From Marinobacter maroccanus (GTDB taxonomy: Bacteria; Pseudomonadota; Gammaproteobacteria; Pseudomonadales; Oleiphilaceae), in NCBI RefSeq assembly GCF_002933275.1, contig NZ_PSSX01000002.1, forward strand, positions 186,001-250,000: DNA of 64,000 nucleotides, in the 5' to 3' direction. Each line of letters opens with the position of its first letter. Positions within the stretch are counted from its first letter, which is position 1. The position numbers were made by a program, and so were the translations under genes. Shown piece by piece: positions 11,045-21,314 of this stretch. The notes under the pieces were generated by a model. The model saw nothing but the letters and a program-made list of their open reading frames with translations, had not been told where the DNA came from and made no database searches.

Positions 11045-11542
11045 TCAGGCCGGCGCCTGATCAGACAGGCGTTCGGTGTTGATGGTTTCAGAGCCGTTGT
11101 CAGACTGACGGCGATTCTGCCGGTCCGCAACCTGGCGAATTTCATGCTTTCTCATCAGATCTCCAAGGCTGATCTCGCTGAGAAACTGATGAATCTGATC
11201 GCTGAGATCAGACCAGAGGTGGTGGGTCAGACACTTCTCGCCATTCTGGCAATCGCCCTTGTTGCCGCACCTGGTGGTGTCCAGCGATTCGCTGACGGCA
11301 TCGACAACTTCGGCAATGTAAAGTTCAGCCGCCGGACGGCTGAGCCTGTAACCTCCACCGGGGCCACGAATACTGATAACCAGCTTCTGGCGGCGGAGAC
11401 GGGAGAAAAGCTGTTCCAGGTAGGACAGTGAGATTTCCTGACGGGCCGAAATATCGGCGAGACTCACCGGCCCCTGGTCTCCATGCAGAGCCAGATCAAG
11501 CATTGCCGTTACGGCATAGCGGCCTTTGGTGGTCAACTTCAT
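11045..11542 (-). CDS. iscR: Fe-S cluster regulator IscR (Rrf2 family)
   Basis: Transcription factor that senses Fe-S status through a [2Fe-2S] cluster and controls isc/suf genes. The 165-aa product has an N-terminal winged helix ([19 protein letters not shown]) and the three cluster cysteines in [13 protein letters not shown], with a downstream His in LTHHLW. It is 22 bp upstream of iscS. A promoter with an inverted repeat of the IscR type precedes it (11588-11616), so autoregulation is likely. Confidence 0.95.
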   Translation of the reverse strand: MKLTTKGRYAVTAMLDLALHGDQGPVSLADISARQEISLSYLEQLFSRLRRQKLVISIRGPGGGYRLSRPAAELYIAEVVDAVSESLDTTRCGNKGDCQNGEKCLTHHLWSDLSDQIHQFLSEISLGDLMRKHEIRQVADRQNRRQSDNGSETINTERLSDQAPA

Positions 11543-11587
11543 AGTGTCAGCCCCATGACGGGATTGAATCTCAAAAACGCAGCTGAG

Positions 11588-11616
11588 AGTATGAATTGAC
11601 CAACCATTTCAGTCAA
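11588..11616 (-). promoter_or_regulatory. iscR promoter with putative IscR operator
   Basis: On the minus strand TTGACT (11611-11616), a 17-base spacer and CATACT (11588-11593) form a sigma-70 type promoter. An inverted repeat, TTGAC-N11-GTCAA, preceded by ATAC, spans the -35 and most of the spacer (about 11596-11620). It resembles type 1 IscR sites, as expected for repression by holo-IscR. The promoter lies immediately after the cysE stop codon. Confidence 0.55.
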
Positions 11617-11620
11617 GTAT

Positions 11621-12394
11621 TCAGCGGCGCACCTCATCGTCATCCCGGACGCAATCAAAGTCCTCTTCCTGTAACGGTGGCAACTCGCCATTCTGGTACT
11701 CGCTGTTCACCTTGCGCAGGGCCTTGCACATGTTCTCGATGCGGTCATCCACCGCATGCATGTGATCAAGCAGCGAGCGCATGGCCCGGGCAACCGGGTC
11801 TGGCATTTCCTCTGTTACACCATAGGCATCGAAGCCCATGCGTTCTTCCATCTCCTTGCGGCGTGCGTCATCTTCGCCTTTGCGTTTGACGATGACGCGG
11901 CCTGGAATACCAACCACGGTTGCACCTGCGGGCACTTCCTTTGTCACCACTGAATTTGAGCCGATCTTGGCACCCTCGCCCACTTCAAACGGCCCCAGAA
12001 TCTTTGCACCGGCACCAACCACGACACTGTTACCGATCGTGGGATGGCGCTTGCCCTTGTTCCAGCTGGTTCCGCCCAGGGTGACACCTTGATAGAGGGT
12101 CACGTCATCGCCGATCACCGTGGTCTCGCCAATAACCACTCCCATGCCGTGGTCAATGAAGAACCGGCGGCCAATGGTCGCCCCCGGATGAATCTCGATA
12201 CCGGTCAGCCACCGGGCAATGGTGGAAATGGTGCGGGCAAGCCATTTCAGACCGAGACTCCACAACCAATGGGAAAACCGATGAAACAGCAGCGCGTGCA
12301 AGCCCGGGTAGTTGGTCAGAACCTCAAAGGTGTTCCTCGCGGCGGGATCCCGGTGGAACACGCTGTTAATGTCTTCCCGCAAACGCTCAAACAT
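11621..12394 (-). CDS. cysE: Serine O-acetyltransferase CysE
   Basis: Makes O-acetylserine from serine and acetyl-CoA, the first step of cysteine synthesis. The product (257 aa from the chosen start) has the SATase N-terminal domain and the left-handed beta-helix hexapeptide repeats ([40 protein letters not shown]). The start MFERLRED fits the family and the AGGA spacing better than the ATG six bases upstream (12400). It overlaps the end of trmJ by 8 bp. The C-terminal extension after the helix is acidic and longer than in E. coli. Confidence 0.94.
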   Translation of the reverse strand: MFERLREDINSVFHRDPAARNTFEVLTNYPGLHALLFHRFSHWLWSLGLKWLARTISTIARWLTGIEIHPGATIGRRFFIDHGMGVVIGETTVIGDDVTLYQGVTLGGTSWNKGKRHPTIGNSVVVGAGAKILGPFEVGEGAKIGSNSVVTKEVPAGATVVGIPGRVIVKRKGEDDARRKEMEERMGFDAYGVTEEMPDPVARAMRSLLDHMHAVDDRIENMCKALRKVNSEYQNGELPPLQEEDFDCVRDDDEVRR

Positions 12395-13250
12395 GGCCAT
12401 TATCCTGTTCCGTCGCCGCAGTGCCGGCCTCGGTTGATTTGCTGTTATTCCGCGTGCCTGCCGCCTTCTGAACAGCAGTGAGAATACCCCTGAGAATGTT
12501 GATTTCCATCTGATCCAGTCTGGCCCGCTGGAACAGTCGCCGCAAGCGCGTCATCAGTTGCCTGGGGTTCTCCCGTCGATGGAAATCCACATCAATCAGC
12601 ACCTGCTCCAGGTGCCCGAAAAAGCCCTCGACATCGTGAACTTTGGCCGGCGGCACATCCCAGCCTTCATCCCCGGGCCTGGTCATCGACTTTAGGTATG
12701 GGCTTCCTTCACCGCCTTCAAGGCTTCGCAGATAATACATACGCAACTCATAACACATCACCTGTACCGCCATGGCCAGATTAAGGGAGCTGTAATCCGG
12801 GTTGGACGGAATATGAATGTGATAATGGCAGCGCTGCAGCTCGTCGTTGCTGAGACCATGATTCTCTCTTCCGAACACCATGGCAACCGGGCCGCTCTCA
12901 GCATGCCCTGCAGCAGCGGCTGCCGCCTCAGGGGGGGCGCAGACCGGCCAGGGCACCTTCCTTCCACGGGCACTCGTGCCCATAACCAGCACGCAATCAG
13001 CCAGGGCATCATCCAGTGATGAAACCACCTGTGCATTATCAAGTACATCCGAAGCACCCGCCGCGCGCGCATACGAAGTTTCATCCGGAAAGGAACAGGG
13101 ATTGACCAGCCACAGATTTCCCAGCCCCATATTTTTCATGGCACGGGCGACAGCGCCGATGTTGCCTGAATGGGATGTCTCTACCAGAACAATCCGGATC
13201 TGATCCTGAAATGTTTCCGTCCCTTCCTGTGGAAGTGCGCTTTTGTGCAT
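12387..13250 (-). CDS. trmJ: tRNA (cytidine/uridine-32-2'-O) methyltransferase TrmJ
   Basis: SPOUT (TrmH/SpoU) family enzyme that 2'-O-methylates position 32 of several tRNAs. Motifs: [25 protein letters not shown] (shortened here to its core [14 protein letters not shown]), [14 protein letters not shown] and the SAM-knot [18 protein letters not shown]. The product is 287 aa from the ATG at 13250; a TTG five codons upstream is also in frame. The C-terminal 40 residues ([16 protein letters not shown]) are low-complexity. It diverges from suhB across about 170 bp. Confidence 0.93.
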   Translation of the reverse strand: MHKSALPQEGTETFQDQIRIVLVETSHSGNIGAVARAMKNMGLGNLWLVNPCSFPDETSYARAAGASDVLDNAQVVSSLDDALADCVLVMGTSARGRKVPWPVCAPPEAAAAAAGHAESGPVAMVFGRENHGLSNDELQRCHYHIHIPSNPDYSSLNLAMAVQVMCYELRMYYLRSLEGGEGSPYLKSMTRPGDEGWDVPPAKVHDVEGFFGHLEQVLIDVDFHRRENPRQLMTRLRRLFQRARLDQMEINILRGILTAVQKAAGTRNNSKSTEAGTAATEQDNGHV

Positions 13251-13421
13251 TGTTAGCAGGCCCAAGGTTATTGATCAGGGCGGCAATGATAGCAGAAAGC
13301 ACCCTCACCCTGCCCCTCCGGAGAACCCGTAACCTCTGGTTATCCGTGCTATTGCTGAGTCAAAAAACATACAAGCGGGGTGATCTTTTGCTATGATACC
13401 CGGCCTTCACACACCCGGATA

Positions 13422-14234
13422 ATGAACACTCAGATGCAACCAGCTATTAAAATGGCCCTGCGCGTCGCGCGTCAGGGGTCCGATTATCTGAAAGCCCATT
13501 TCGAGCGCCAGGAACCCACCGGCAAGGACGACTCCGAACGCCGTCGTCAGCTGGAACGGGTCGAGCAGTCTATTTACGACAACTTTGCCGAACAGCTCGA
13601 AAAGGCCTACAAGGACCACAGCATCGCGCCATTGAACGAAGCGAATGCCGGAACCAGCGAGAAAAGCTGGCATATTTTTCCAGTCCTGGGCCGTGAGAAT
13701 TTCCTTCGGGGCATTCCGGAGTTTGCTCTGGCGCTGTCCCAGAAAAAGAATAACCGAACCGAAAACCTGCTTCTGGTGAACCCCGTTACCGGCGAAGAAT
13801 ACTCCGCCAGTCGTGGCCACGGCGCCGCTTTGAACAGCCGCCGGGTACGCGCTTCGGAAATCAAACTGCCAGAGAAAGCGGCCATCGCCACCAACCTGCT
13901 CGACCAGGCCCGCAAGAGCGAAGATCCGATGCTCTGGGGTGAGATGGCCGCTGTGCTGGCACGGGATTCCGGCATGTTCCGCACATCTGGCTGTGTAGTT
14001 CTGGATATCGCCAGGGTTTCCGCTGGCCTGATGGACGCGGCGATCATTTTTCGCCCGGAAGCCAGCGACCTGGATCTTGGCGTCACACTGGCCATGGAAT
14101 CCGGCGCACTGACCGGTGACTTCTCCGGTAACCCGTCGACCGGTAATGCCCGCCAACTGGTAGTGGCAAACCCGAAACTGTTCCGTGAAGTCCTGAAAGT
14201 ACTGCACCCATTCCGGGGTCGCCTGCCTCGTTAA
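13422..14234 (+). CDS. suhB: SuhB-like inositol monophosphatase homologue, probable pseudo-enzyme
   Basis: Position next to trmJ and secF, length (270 aa) and fold motifs identify it as the SuhB orthologue. E. coli SuhB is an inositol-1-phosphatase that also binds NusA in rRNA antitermination complexes. The catalytic residues are gone: the family metal motif DPLDGT is replaced by FPVLGREN in an otherwise alignable stretch (W.IFPVLGRENFLRGIPEFA), the upstream Glu pair is replaced by NEANAG, and WDxAAG reads SDLDLG. The frame is intact and the surrounding family positions (NPVTGEEYSASRGHGAALN, GCVVLDIARVSAGLMDA) are well kept. I infer a retained non-catalytic role. The start could also be the ATG at 13434. 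Confidence 0.85.
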   Translation: MNTQMQPAIKMALRVARQGSDYLKAHFERQEPTGKDDSERRRQLERVEQSIYDNFAEQLEKAYKDHSIAPLNEANAGTSEKSWHIFPVLGRENFLRGIPEFALALSQKKNNRTENLLLVNPVTGEEYSASRGHGAALNSRRVRASEIKLPEKAAIATNLLDQARKSEDPMLWGEMAAVLARDSGMFRTSGCVVLDIARVSAGLMDAAIIFRPEASDLDLGVTLAMESGALTGDFSGNPSTGNARQLVVANPKLFREVLKVLHPFRGRLPR

Positions 14235-14256
14235 GGTTTTCGGCCCCAGCGGGCAC

Positions 14257-14290
14257 AAAAAAACCGCCAACATTGCGTGGCGGTTTTTTT
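14257..14290. terminator. Bidirectional terminator between suhB and secF
   Basis: A perfect 13-bp inverted repeat, A7-CCGCCA / TGGCGG-T7 with an 8-base loop, gives a GC stem with T-runs on both strands. It lies between the convergent ends of suhB and secF and can stop transcription from either side. Confidence 0.9.
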
Positions 14291-14318
14291 GTGGCCGAAA
14301 TTGGCAGAGCAAATGGAT

Positions 14319-15272
14319 TTACATCCTGTTCAGCCACTCTGGCGGCTCTTCTTGCTCTTCTGCGTTTTCTGCCCCCTCCTTCGGCGGAACAATCAGGTCG
14401 TCACGAGACACACCCATGACCATCAGAAGGTTGGCAGAAACGTATATGGACGAGTAGGTACCGACAATCACACCAATAATCAAAGCCAGGGCAAAGTTAT
14501 TAATCGCCTCACCACCCAGGAAATACAGCGCCAACAACACGATCAAGGTAGTACCGGAGGTGTTGATTGTCCGGGCAATGGTCTGGTGAATAGACTCATT
14601 GATAATGTCCCAGGGCTCACCCACACGCATCTTGCGGAAATTCTCCCGGATCCGGTCCGCAACAACGATGGTATCGTTCAGTGAGTAGCCGATAACCGCA
14701 AGCAGCGCGGCCAGAACAGTCAGATCAAACGTCCACTGGAACAACGCGAACACACCCAGAACGATGATCACGTCGTGGGCCAGAGGCACCACCGAAGCAA
14801 TACCGAACTTGAACTGGAAGCGCATACCCACGTAGATCAGCACGACCGCCAGAGCAATCAGCAATCCCAGGCCGCTGTCTTCCTTGAGCTCCTCACCGAC
14901 CTGCGAACCAACGAACTCGGAACTTACCAGTTCAAGCTCTGCACCACCCTCTTTCAGGGTTCGGGTTACCTCGGGGGCCAGCTGATCGTTGTCAGCCTCG
15001 GCCATCCGCACCAGAACTGTGGTATCGGCCCCGAAATTCTGGACGGAGAACTGCTCATAGCCGGCTGCATTGAGCCTGGACCGGATTTCATCAAGCTGCG
15101 GGGCTTCCGCATACTCAAATTCAACGGACGTACCGCCGGTGAAGTCCATACCCAGGTTCAGGCCACGGGTCGCCAGCAGCGCAATGGACACAACAATCAG
15201 CGAGATGGAGATTACGGAAGCAATTTTCCGCAACCCCATGAAATCAAACGGTTGCTTATGATCTTCAGACAT
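14319..15272 (-). CDS. secF: Protein translocase subunit SecF
   Basis: Inner-membrane RND-type partner of SecD that uses the proton motive force to help protein export. The 317-aa product from MSEDHKQPFDF has a first membrane helix, the periplasmic motif GLNLGMDFTGGTSVEF, and five C-terminal helices with VIGYSLNDTIVVADRIRE. The frame is open 54 bases further upstream, but this ATG overlaps the secD stop by 8 bp and fits the family. Last gene of the queA-tgt-yajC-secD-secF operon; the bidirectional terminator follows. Confidence 0.96.
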   Translation of the reverse strand: MSEDHKQPFDFMGLRKIASVISISLIVVSIALLATRGLNLGMDFTGGTSVEFEYAEAPQLDEIRSRLNAAGYEQFSVQNFGADTTVLVRMAEADNDQLAPEVTRTLKEGGAELELVSSEFVGSQVGEELKEDSGLGLLIALAVVLIYVGMRFQFKFGIASVVPLAHDVIIVLGVFALFQWTFDLTVLAALLAVIGYSLNDTIVVADRIRENFRKMRVGEPWDIINESIHQTIARTINTSGTTLIVLLALYFLGGEAINNFALALIIGVIVGTYSSIYVSANLLMVMGVSRDDLIVPPKEGAENAEEQEEPPEWLNRM

Positions 15273-17139
15273 TGGCGAGCTTTCCTCCGATCGACAGCTT
15301 CTCGACCCTGCGGCCGCCGTAAACAAGGTTAACGATGCTGCGGCTGACCATCAGGCCAGAGAACATCGAGGTCAGGATCCCGATGCACAGTGTCACCGCA
15401 AAGCCTTTCACCGGACCGGAGCCCATGGCAAAGAGAATGACGGCAACCAGCAAGGTGGTGATATTGGCATCAAAAATGGAGACGAAGGCCCGGGAATAAC
15501 CGGAGTTGATCGCCGTCTGGGGCGGCGCACCGGATTTGAGCTCTTCCTTTATCCGCTCGAAGATCAGTACGTTGGCATCCACCGCCATACCAACGGTCAG
15601 AACAATACCGGCGATACCCGGCAGGGTCAGAGTCGCGGACAGGATCGACATACACGCTACCAGCAGCATCAGGTTAAGTGTCAGGGCAATGTTTGCAACA
15701 ACGCCAAACCCACGGTAGTAGACCAGCATGTACAACAGCACCAGACCGAAGCCAAGCGCTACCGACATCATGCCGGCATCGATGTTCTTCTGACCAAGGC
15801 TCGGCCCAATGGTCCTTTCCTGAACAAAATACATTGGAGCCGCCAGCGCGCCAGCACGCAGCAACAATGCCAGTTCCGCAGCTTCTGGAATGGAATCAAG
15901 CCCGGTAATCCGGAAACTGCTGCCCAGAGCGGATTGCACGGTGGCCAGGCTGATAATGCCCTTTTCCACAACGCGGTTCTCCACTTCCTGAGGCTCACCA
16001 TCCACCATTCTGGTTTCGGTTTCCGTGCGATACTCGATGAACAGCACGGCCATCCTGCGACCAATGGCATTGCGGGTAGCCCGGTTCATCAGATCACCGC
16101 CAACTGAATCCATGGTGATGTTGACCTGGGGCTGCCCGTTTTCATCAAAGGCTTGCTGGGCATTGGCTACATTATTACCGGTAGCAATAACTTCCTGCTC
16201 AAGACGGGCGGTGCGCTGAGGCTGATCCCGGAAGCTATATTGCTCGGTTTCACTGTTCGGGGCATCCTGACGTGCCTCCATACGGAACTCAAGATTCGCA
16301 GTGGCACCGAGAACCCGCTTGGCCTGAGCAGTGTCCTGCACACCGGGAAGCTCAACGATAATGCGGTCGGCGCCCTGCTGCTGAACCAGAGGCTCGGCGA
16401 CACCCAGTTCGTTCACCCGGTTACGGATCGTTGTCAGGTTCTGCTCAAGGGCATAATCCTGAATCGCGGACACTTCCGACTCGGACAGTGTCAGCACGAG
16501 AAGGAACTCGTCTCCCTCGGTCTGCTCATCAAGGAGAAATTCGTTGTACTGGCCTCGGACGAGACTGAAGGCTTCAGACCGGGCGGCCTCGTCCCGGAAG
16601 CTCAGAACAATCTGCCGATTGTCCTGTACATCGCCACCACGGTAGCGAATGCGCTCTTCCCGCAGGTCCCGCTTGATCTGGCCAGACATAGCTTCGAGCC
16701 GCTGGTTGACCGCCGTCTGCATATCAACTTCCAAAAGGAAGTGAACACCTCCGCGGAGGTCCAGACCGAGCTTCATCGGGCCCGCGCCAAGACTTCTGAG
16801 CCAACCGGGCGTTGACGCAGCCATGTTCAGCGCCACCAGATAATCATTGCCCAGGGCGGCCTGTACCAGAGGGCGAGCCTGTAACTGGTCTTCAGAGTTG
16901 GTGAGACGGATCAGAGCATCCCGATCCTGAAGAGTACTGCTTTTCACCTCGATGCCCCGGCTTTCCAGAACATCAACAGCCCTGTCGAGCACACCGGCAT
17001 TCACATCGGTGCTACTACGGGCGCCAGTGATCTGGATGGCGTAATCGTCGGGGAAGAGGTTGGGCAAAGCGTAGATAAACCCGATCACGAGCGCGACCAG
17101 GATAACCAGGTTTTTCCAAAGCGGATACTTGTTCAGCAT
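15265..17139 (-). CDS. secD: Protein translocase subunit SecD
   Basis: Large RND-type subunit of the SecDF-YajC complex. The 624-aa product has an N-terminal membrane helix, periplasmic P1 head with GLDLRGGVHFLLEVDM, the conserved VNELGVAEPLVQQQG region, and a C-terminal six-helix block carrying TVGMAVDANVLIFERIKEE. It is long for SecD but within the gammaproteobacterial range. A hairpin-forming spacer of about 95 bp separates it from yajC. Confidence 0.96.
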   Translation of the reverse strand: MLNKYPLWKNLVILVALVIGFIYALPNLFPDDYAIQITGARSSTDVNAGVLDRAVDVLESRGIEVKSSTLQDRDALIRLTNSEDQLQARPLVQAALGNDYLVALNMAASTPGWLRSLGAGPMKLGLDLRGGVHFLLEVDMQTAVNQRLEAMSGQIKRDLREERIRYRGGDVQDNRQIVLSFRDEAARSEAFSLVRGQYNEFLLDEQTEGDEFLLVLTLSESEVSAIQDYALEQNLTTIRNRVNELGVAEPLVQQQGADRIIVELPGVQDTAQAKRVLGATANLEFRMEARQDAPNSETEQYSFRDQPQRTARLEQEVIATGNNVANAQQAFDENGQPQVNITMDSVGGDLMNRATRNAIGRRMAVLFIEYRTETETRMVDGEPQEVENRVVEKGIISLATVQSALGSSFRITGLDSIPEAAELALLLRAGALAAPMYFVQERTIGPSLGQKNIDAGMMSVALGFGLVLLYMLVYYRGFGVVANIALTLNLMLLVACMSILSATLTLPGIAGIVLTVGMAVDANVLIFERIKEELKSGAPPQTAINSGYSRAFVSIFDANITTLLVAVILFAMGSGPVKGFAVTLCIGILTSMFSGLMVSRSIVNLVYGGRRVEKLSIGGKLANV

Positions 17140-17150
17140 GGGATCCCTTG

Positions 17151-17222
17151 TAGCCGGCCTGGTGGCCGGCCTTGGTGTTTCAGCCAGGAAGATTCAGACC
17201 GGCCACCAGGGATGGCCGGCTA
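17151..17222 (-). repeat. GC-rich imperfect inverted repeat between yajC and secD
   Basis: Arms at 17151-17170 and 17199-17222 are complementary (TAGCCGGCC, 5-base bulge, then TGGTGGCCGG), separated by a 28-base loop. In the mRNA this would fold as a strong stem just upstream of the secD start region. It may protect the upstream message or set the yajC/secD ratio; no T-run follows. Confidence 0.5.
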
Positions 17223-17233
17223 AATGGCCCCGC

Positions 17234-17596
17234 TCAGATGTCCTTGAGCGTGCCCTTCGGCAGAGCCGCAGCAACGGCTACTTTCTGGACCTTGATCTCT
17301 ACGTTGTCGGCAACTTCCACAACGATGAAATCGTCGGTTACCTTGGTGATCCTGCCGGCAACACCACCGGAGGTCACAACTTCGTCACCCTTGTTCAGGC
17401 CGGACATCAGGGCCTTGTGCTCTTTCGCACGCTTGGACTGCGGACGCCAGATCAGGAAATAGAAAATCAGGATGAAGCCTGCAAAAAAGATCACCTGGCC
17501 CATAACGCCCATTCCCTGAGCACCCGGGTCCTGTGCCATGGCCAGAGCAGGCATCAGAGCCAAAAGGCCGGCAACGAGCATTTTAATAGATTTCAT
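17234..17596 (-). CDS. yajC: Sec translocon accessory protein YajC
   Basis: Small single-span membrane protein associated with SecDF. The 120-aa product starts MKSIKMLVAG, has an N-terminal hydrophobic/signal-like segment, a second segment VIFFAGFILIFYFLIWRPQ, and the family motif RPQSKRAKEHKALMSGLNKG with DEVVTSGGVAGRI. Unlike the E. coli protein (110 aa) the N-terminal segment looks cleavable (ALAMAQ). It lies 29 bp after the tgt stop. Confidence 0.95.
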   Translation of the reverse strand: MKSIKMLVAGLLALMPALAMAQDPGAQGMGVMGQVIFFAGFILIFYFLIWRPQSKRAKEHKALMSGLNKGDEVVTSGGVAGRITKVTDDFIVVEVADNVEIKVQKVAVAAALPKGTLKDI

Positions 17597-17625
17597 TGAA
17601 TATCTCCGTTGGTTTAGCGAATAGA

Positions 17626-19865
<2,240 letters not shown>

Positions 19866-19900
19866 GGAATGGACTGTTAACGACGCCGAAGGAAAGAAGA

Positions 19901-19987
19901 TGGTAGCGGCGGGCGGACTCGAACCGCCACGGGTTTTACCCCAACGGATTTTGAATCCGTCGTGTCTACCAATTTCACCACGCCGCC
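19901..19987 (-). tRNA. tRNA-Leu(CAA)
   Basis: An 87-base tRNA with a 7-bp acceptor stem (G1-U72 wobble then six pairs), the class II long variable arm typical of leucine tRNAs, the T-loop GGTTCGAGTCC, and an encoded 3' CCA. The anticodon stem ACGGA/TCCGT encloses TTCAAAA, giving anticodon CAA (plus-strand bases 19951-19953), which reads UUG. It is followed closely by queA on the same strand. Confidence 0.96.
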
Positions 19988-20004
19988 ATCGGAGAGTGTT
20001 GGGG

Positions 20005-20032
20005 ATTATACTGAGCTAAATCGCGAAAGCAA
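20005..20032 (-). promoter_or_regulatory. Promoter of tRNA-Leu
   Basis: On the minus strand TTGCTT (20027-20032), a 16-base spacer and a consensus TATAAT (20005-20010) lie about 18 bases before the mature tRNA 5' end. A single short promoter of this kind is usual for an isolated tRNA gene and could also feed queA. Confidence 0.7.
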
Positions 20033-20036
20033 TAAG

Positions 20037-20060
20037 CCAGCGGACAGAACTGCCCGCTGG
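20037..20060 (-). terminator. Probable terminator after flgL
   Basis: Inverted repeat CCAGCGG / CCGCTGG, extended inward by CAG/CTG after one mismatch, lies 10 bp downstream of the flgL stop. The T-run behind it (minus strand, CTTATTGCTTT) is interrupted, so the terminator may be leaky towards the tRNA. Confidence 0.55.
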
Positions 20061-20069
20061 TTCAGATAT

Positions 20070-21296
20070 TTACAATCTGTCGAACAATGACAGCCTCGAT
20101 ACCTGCGCAAACGACTGCTGGGCTGCCTGCAGCACGAAGCTCTGGAAACTCAGGTTACTGATCGCTTCTGCGTAGTCCACGTCTTGTAACTGGGACCGGA
20201 TTTCATTGGTATAAACCGAAGAATCCTCAAGGAAGGTCTTGGTCGATTCCACCGCGTTCATCCGGCCACCGAGTTCGGTTTGCTTGAGGATGATGGTCTC
20301 CTGGGCGTTGTCCAGGTTGATCAGCGAATTGGCGATCAGGTCATCGTACTCGGCCTGTCCGCCCGGGCTGCTCTTGTCGATATTGTTAAGACCGGAAATC
20401 AGGTTTTCGATGGTGCCGAACACCGACTGCTTTTCGTTGATTTTCAGGGTGAAAACGTCACCGGCGCCGGGCACTACGTCTTTCAGGGTTACCTCAACCC
20501 CCGCTACCGTAAACGGTTCTCCGCTCTGGTAGGTAGCCGGATTCACGTTGGTCAAAACATCTCCCTGGCTGTCGGTTGCAATGATATTCCCACCGACACC
20601 AACCTCGACCGTGATGTCGTCCGGGAATGAATTGGGATACTCCGCAGCAAGATCTGCTTCGTTAACCAGACTGACCCCGGAAATGGAGGCGGCCGGTGTA
20701 ATCACAGTGCTGTGCTCGCCGGTTATTGCAGCGGGAACCCGGACGAAAATGTCCTTGCCGTTATCACTGATGGGGACGGTAACGCCGTCATCAATCTCCA
20801 GGACTCGCTGCCCCTCGTCTCCCTGGTACACCCAACTACCTGAGGGATCCTGCTCAAAGGCCTTCACCGAGCCCTGGAACCCACTGAAAATATATTCGCC
20901 GGAGGCATCCCGGGTATTGGCAATATTCGCCAGCTGCCCCAGTCGCTCCTCCAGCTCCGAAGAAATCGAGCGCCGGTCGTTGGCCGACAAAGAACCGTTA
21001 CCGGCCTGAACCGTCAATTCGCGGATCCGCTGAATCACATCGATTGAGCTTTCCAGCGCACTCTCTTCCTGCTTCAGACGATTATCCGCCAGATCAACAT
21101 TACGCTGGTAGGTTTGAACCCGCGAAAGCTCCTGGTCCAGTTTCAGAATCCGGGCTGCAGCCACCGGATCGTCAGACGGTTTGTTGACCCGTTTTCCGGT
21201 GGAGATCTGTTGCTGGGTGTTGTTCAGGCTGGCATTCAGCTCCTGGAGCCGATTGATACCGCCCGAAAAAATCTGCTGTGATGAAATTCTGATCAT
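20070..21296 (-). CDS. flgL: Flagellar hook-filament junction protein FlgL
   Basis: HAP3, one of two junction proteins between hook and filament, secreted by the flagellar type III system. The 408-aa product has the flagellin-like N-terminus (MIRISSQQIFSGGINRLQELNASL; core NTQQQISTGKRVNKPSDDP) and the flagellin-like C-terminus (LSFQSFVLQAAQQSFAQVS). The middle, about residues 150-290, is the variable surface domain. It is the last gene of the flgBCDEFGHIJKL series, 18 bp after flgK. Confidence 0.95.
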   Translation of the reverse strand: MIRISSQQIFSGGINRLQELNASLNNTQQQISTGKRVNKPSDDPVAAARILKLDQELSRVQTYQRNVDLADNRLKQEESALESSIDVIQRIRELTVQAGNGSLSANDRRSISSELEERLGQLANIANTRDASGEYIFSGFQGSVKAFEQDPSGSWVYQGDEGQRVLEIDDGVTVPISDNGKDIFVRVPAAITGEHSTVITPAASISGVSLVNEADLAAEYPNSFPDDITVEVGVGGNIIATDSQGDVLTNVNPATYQSGEPFTVAGVEVTLKDVVPGAGDVFTLKINEKQSVFGTIENLISGLNNIDKSSPGGQAEYDDLIANSLINLDNAQETIILKQTELGGRMNAVESTKTFLEDSSVYTNEIRSQLQDVDYAEAISNLSFQSFVLQAAQQSFAQVSRLSLFDRL

Positions 21297-21314
21297 GTCA
21301 CATCACCTCAACCG

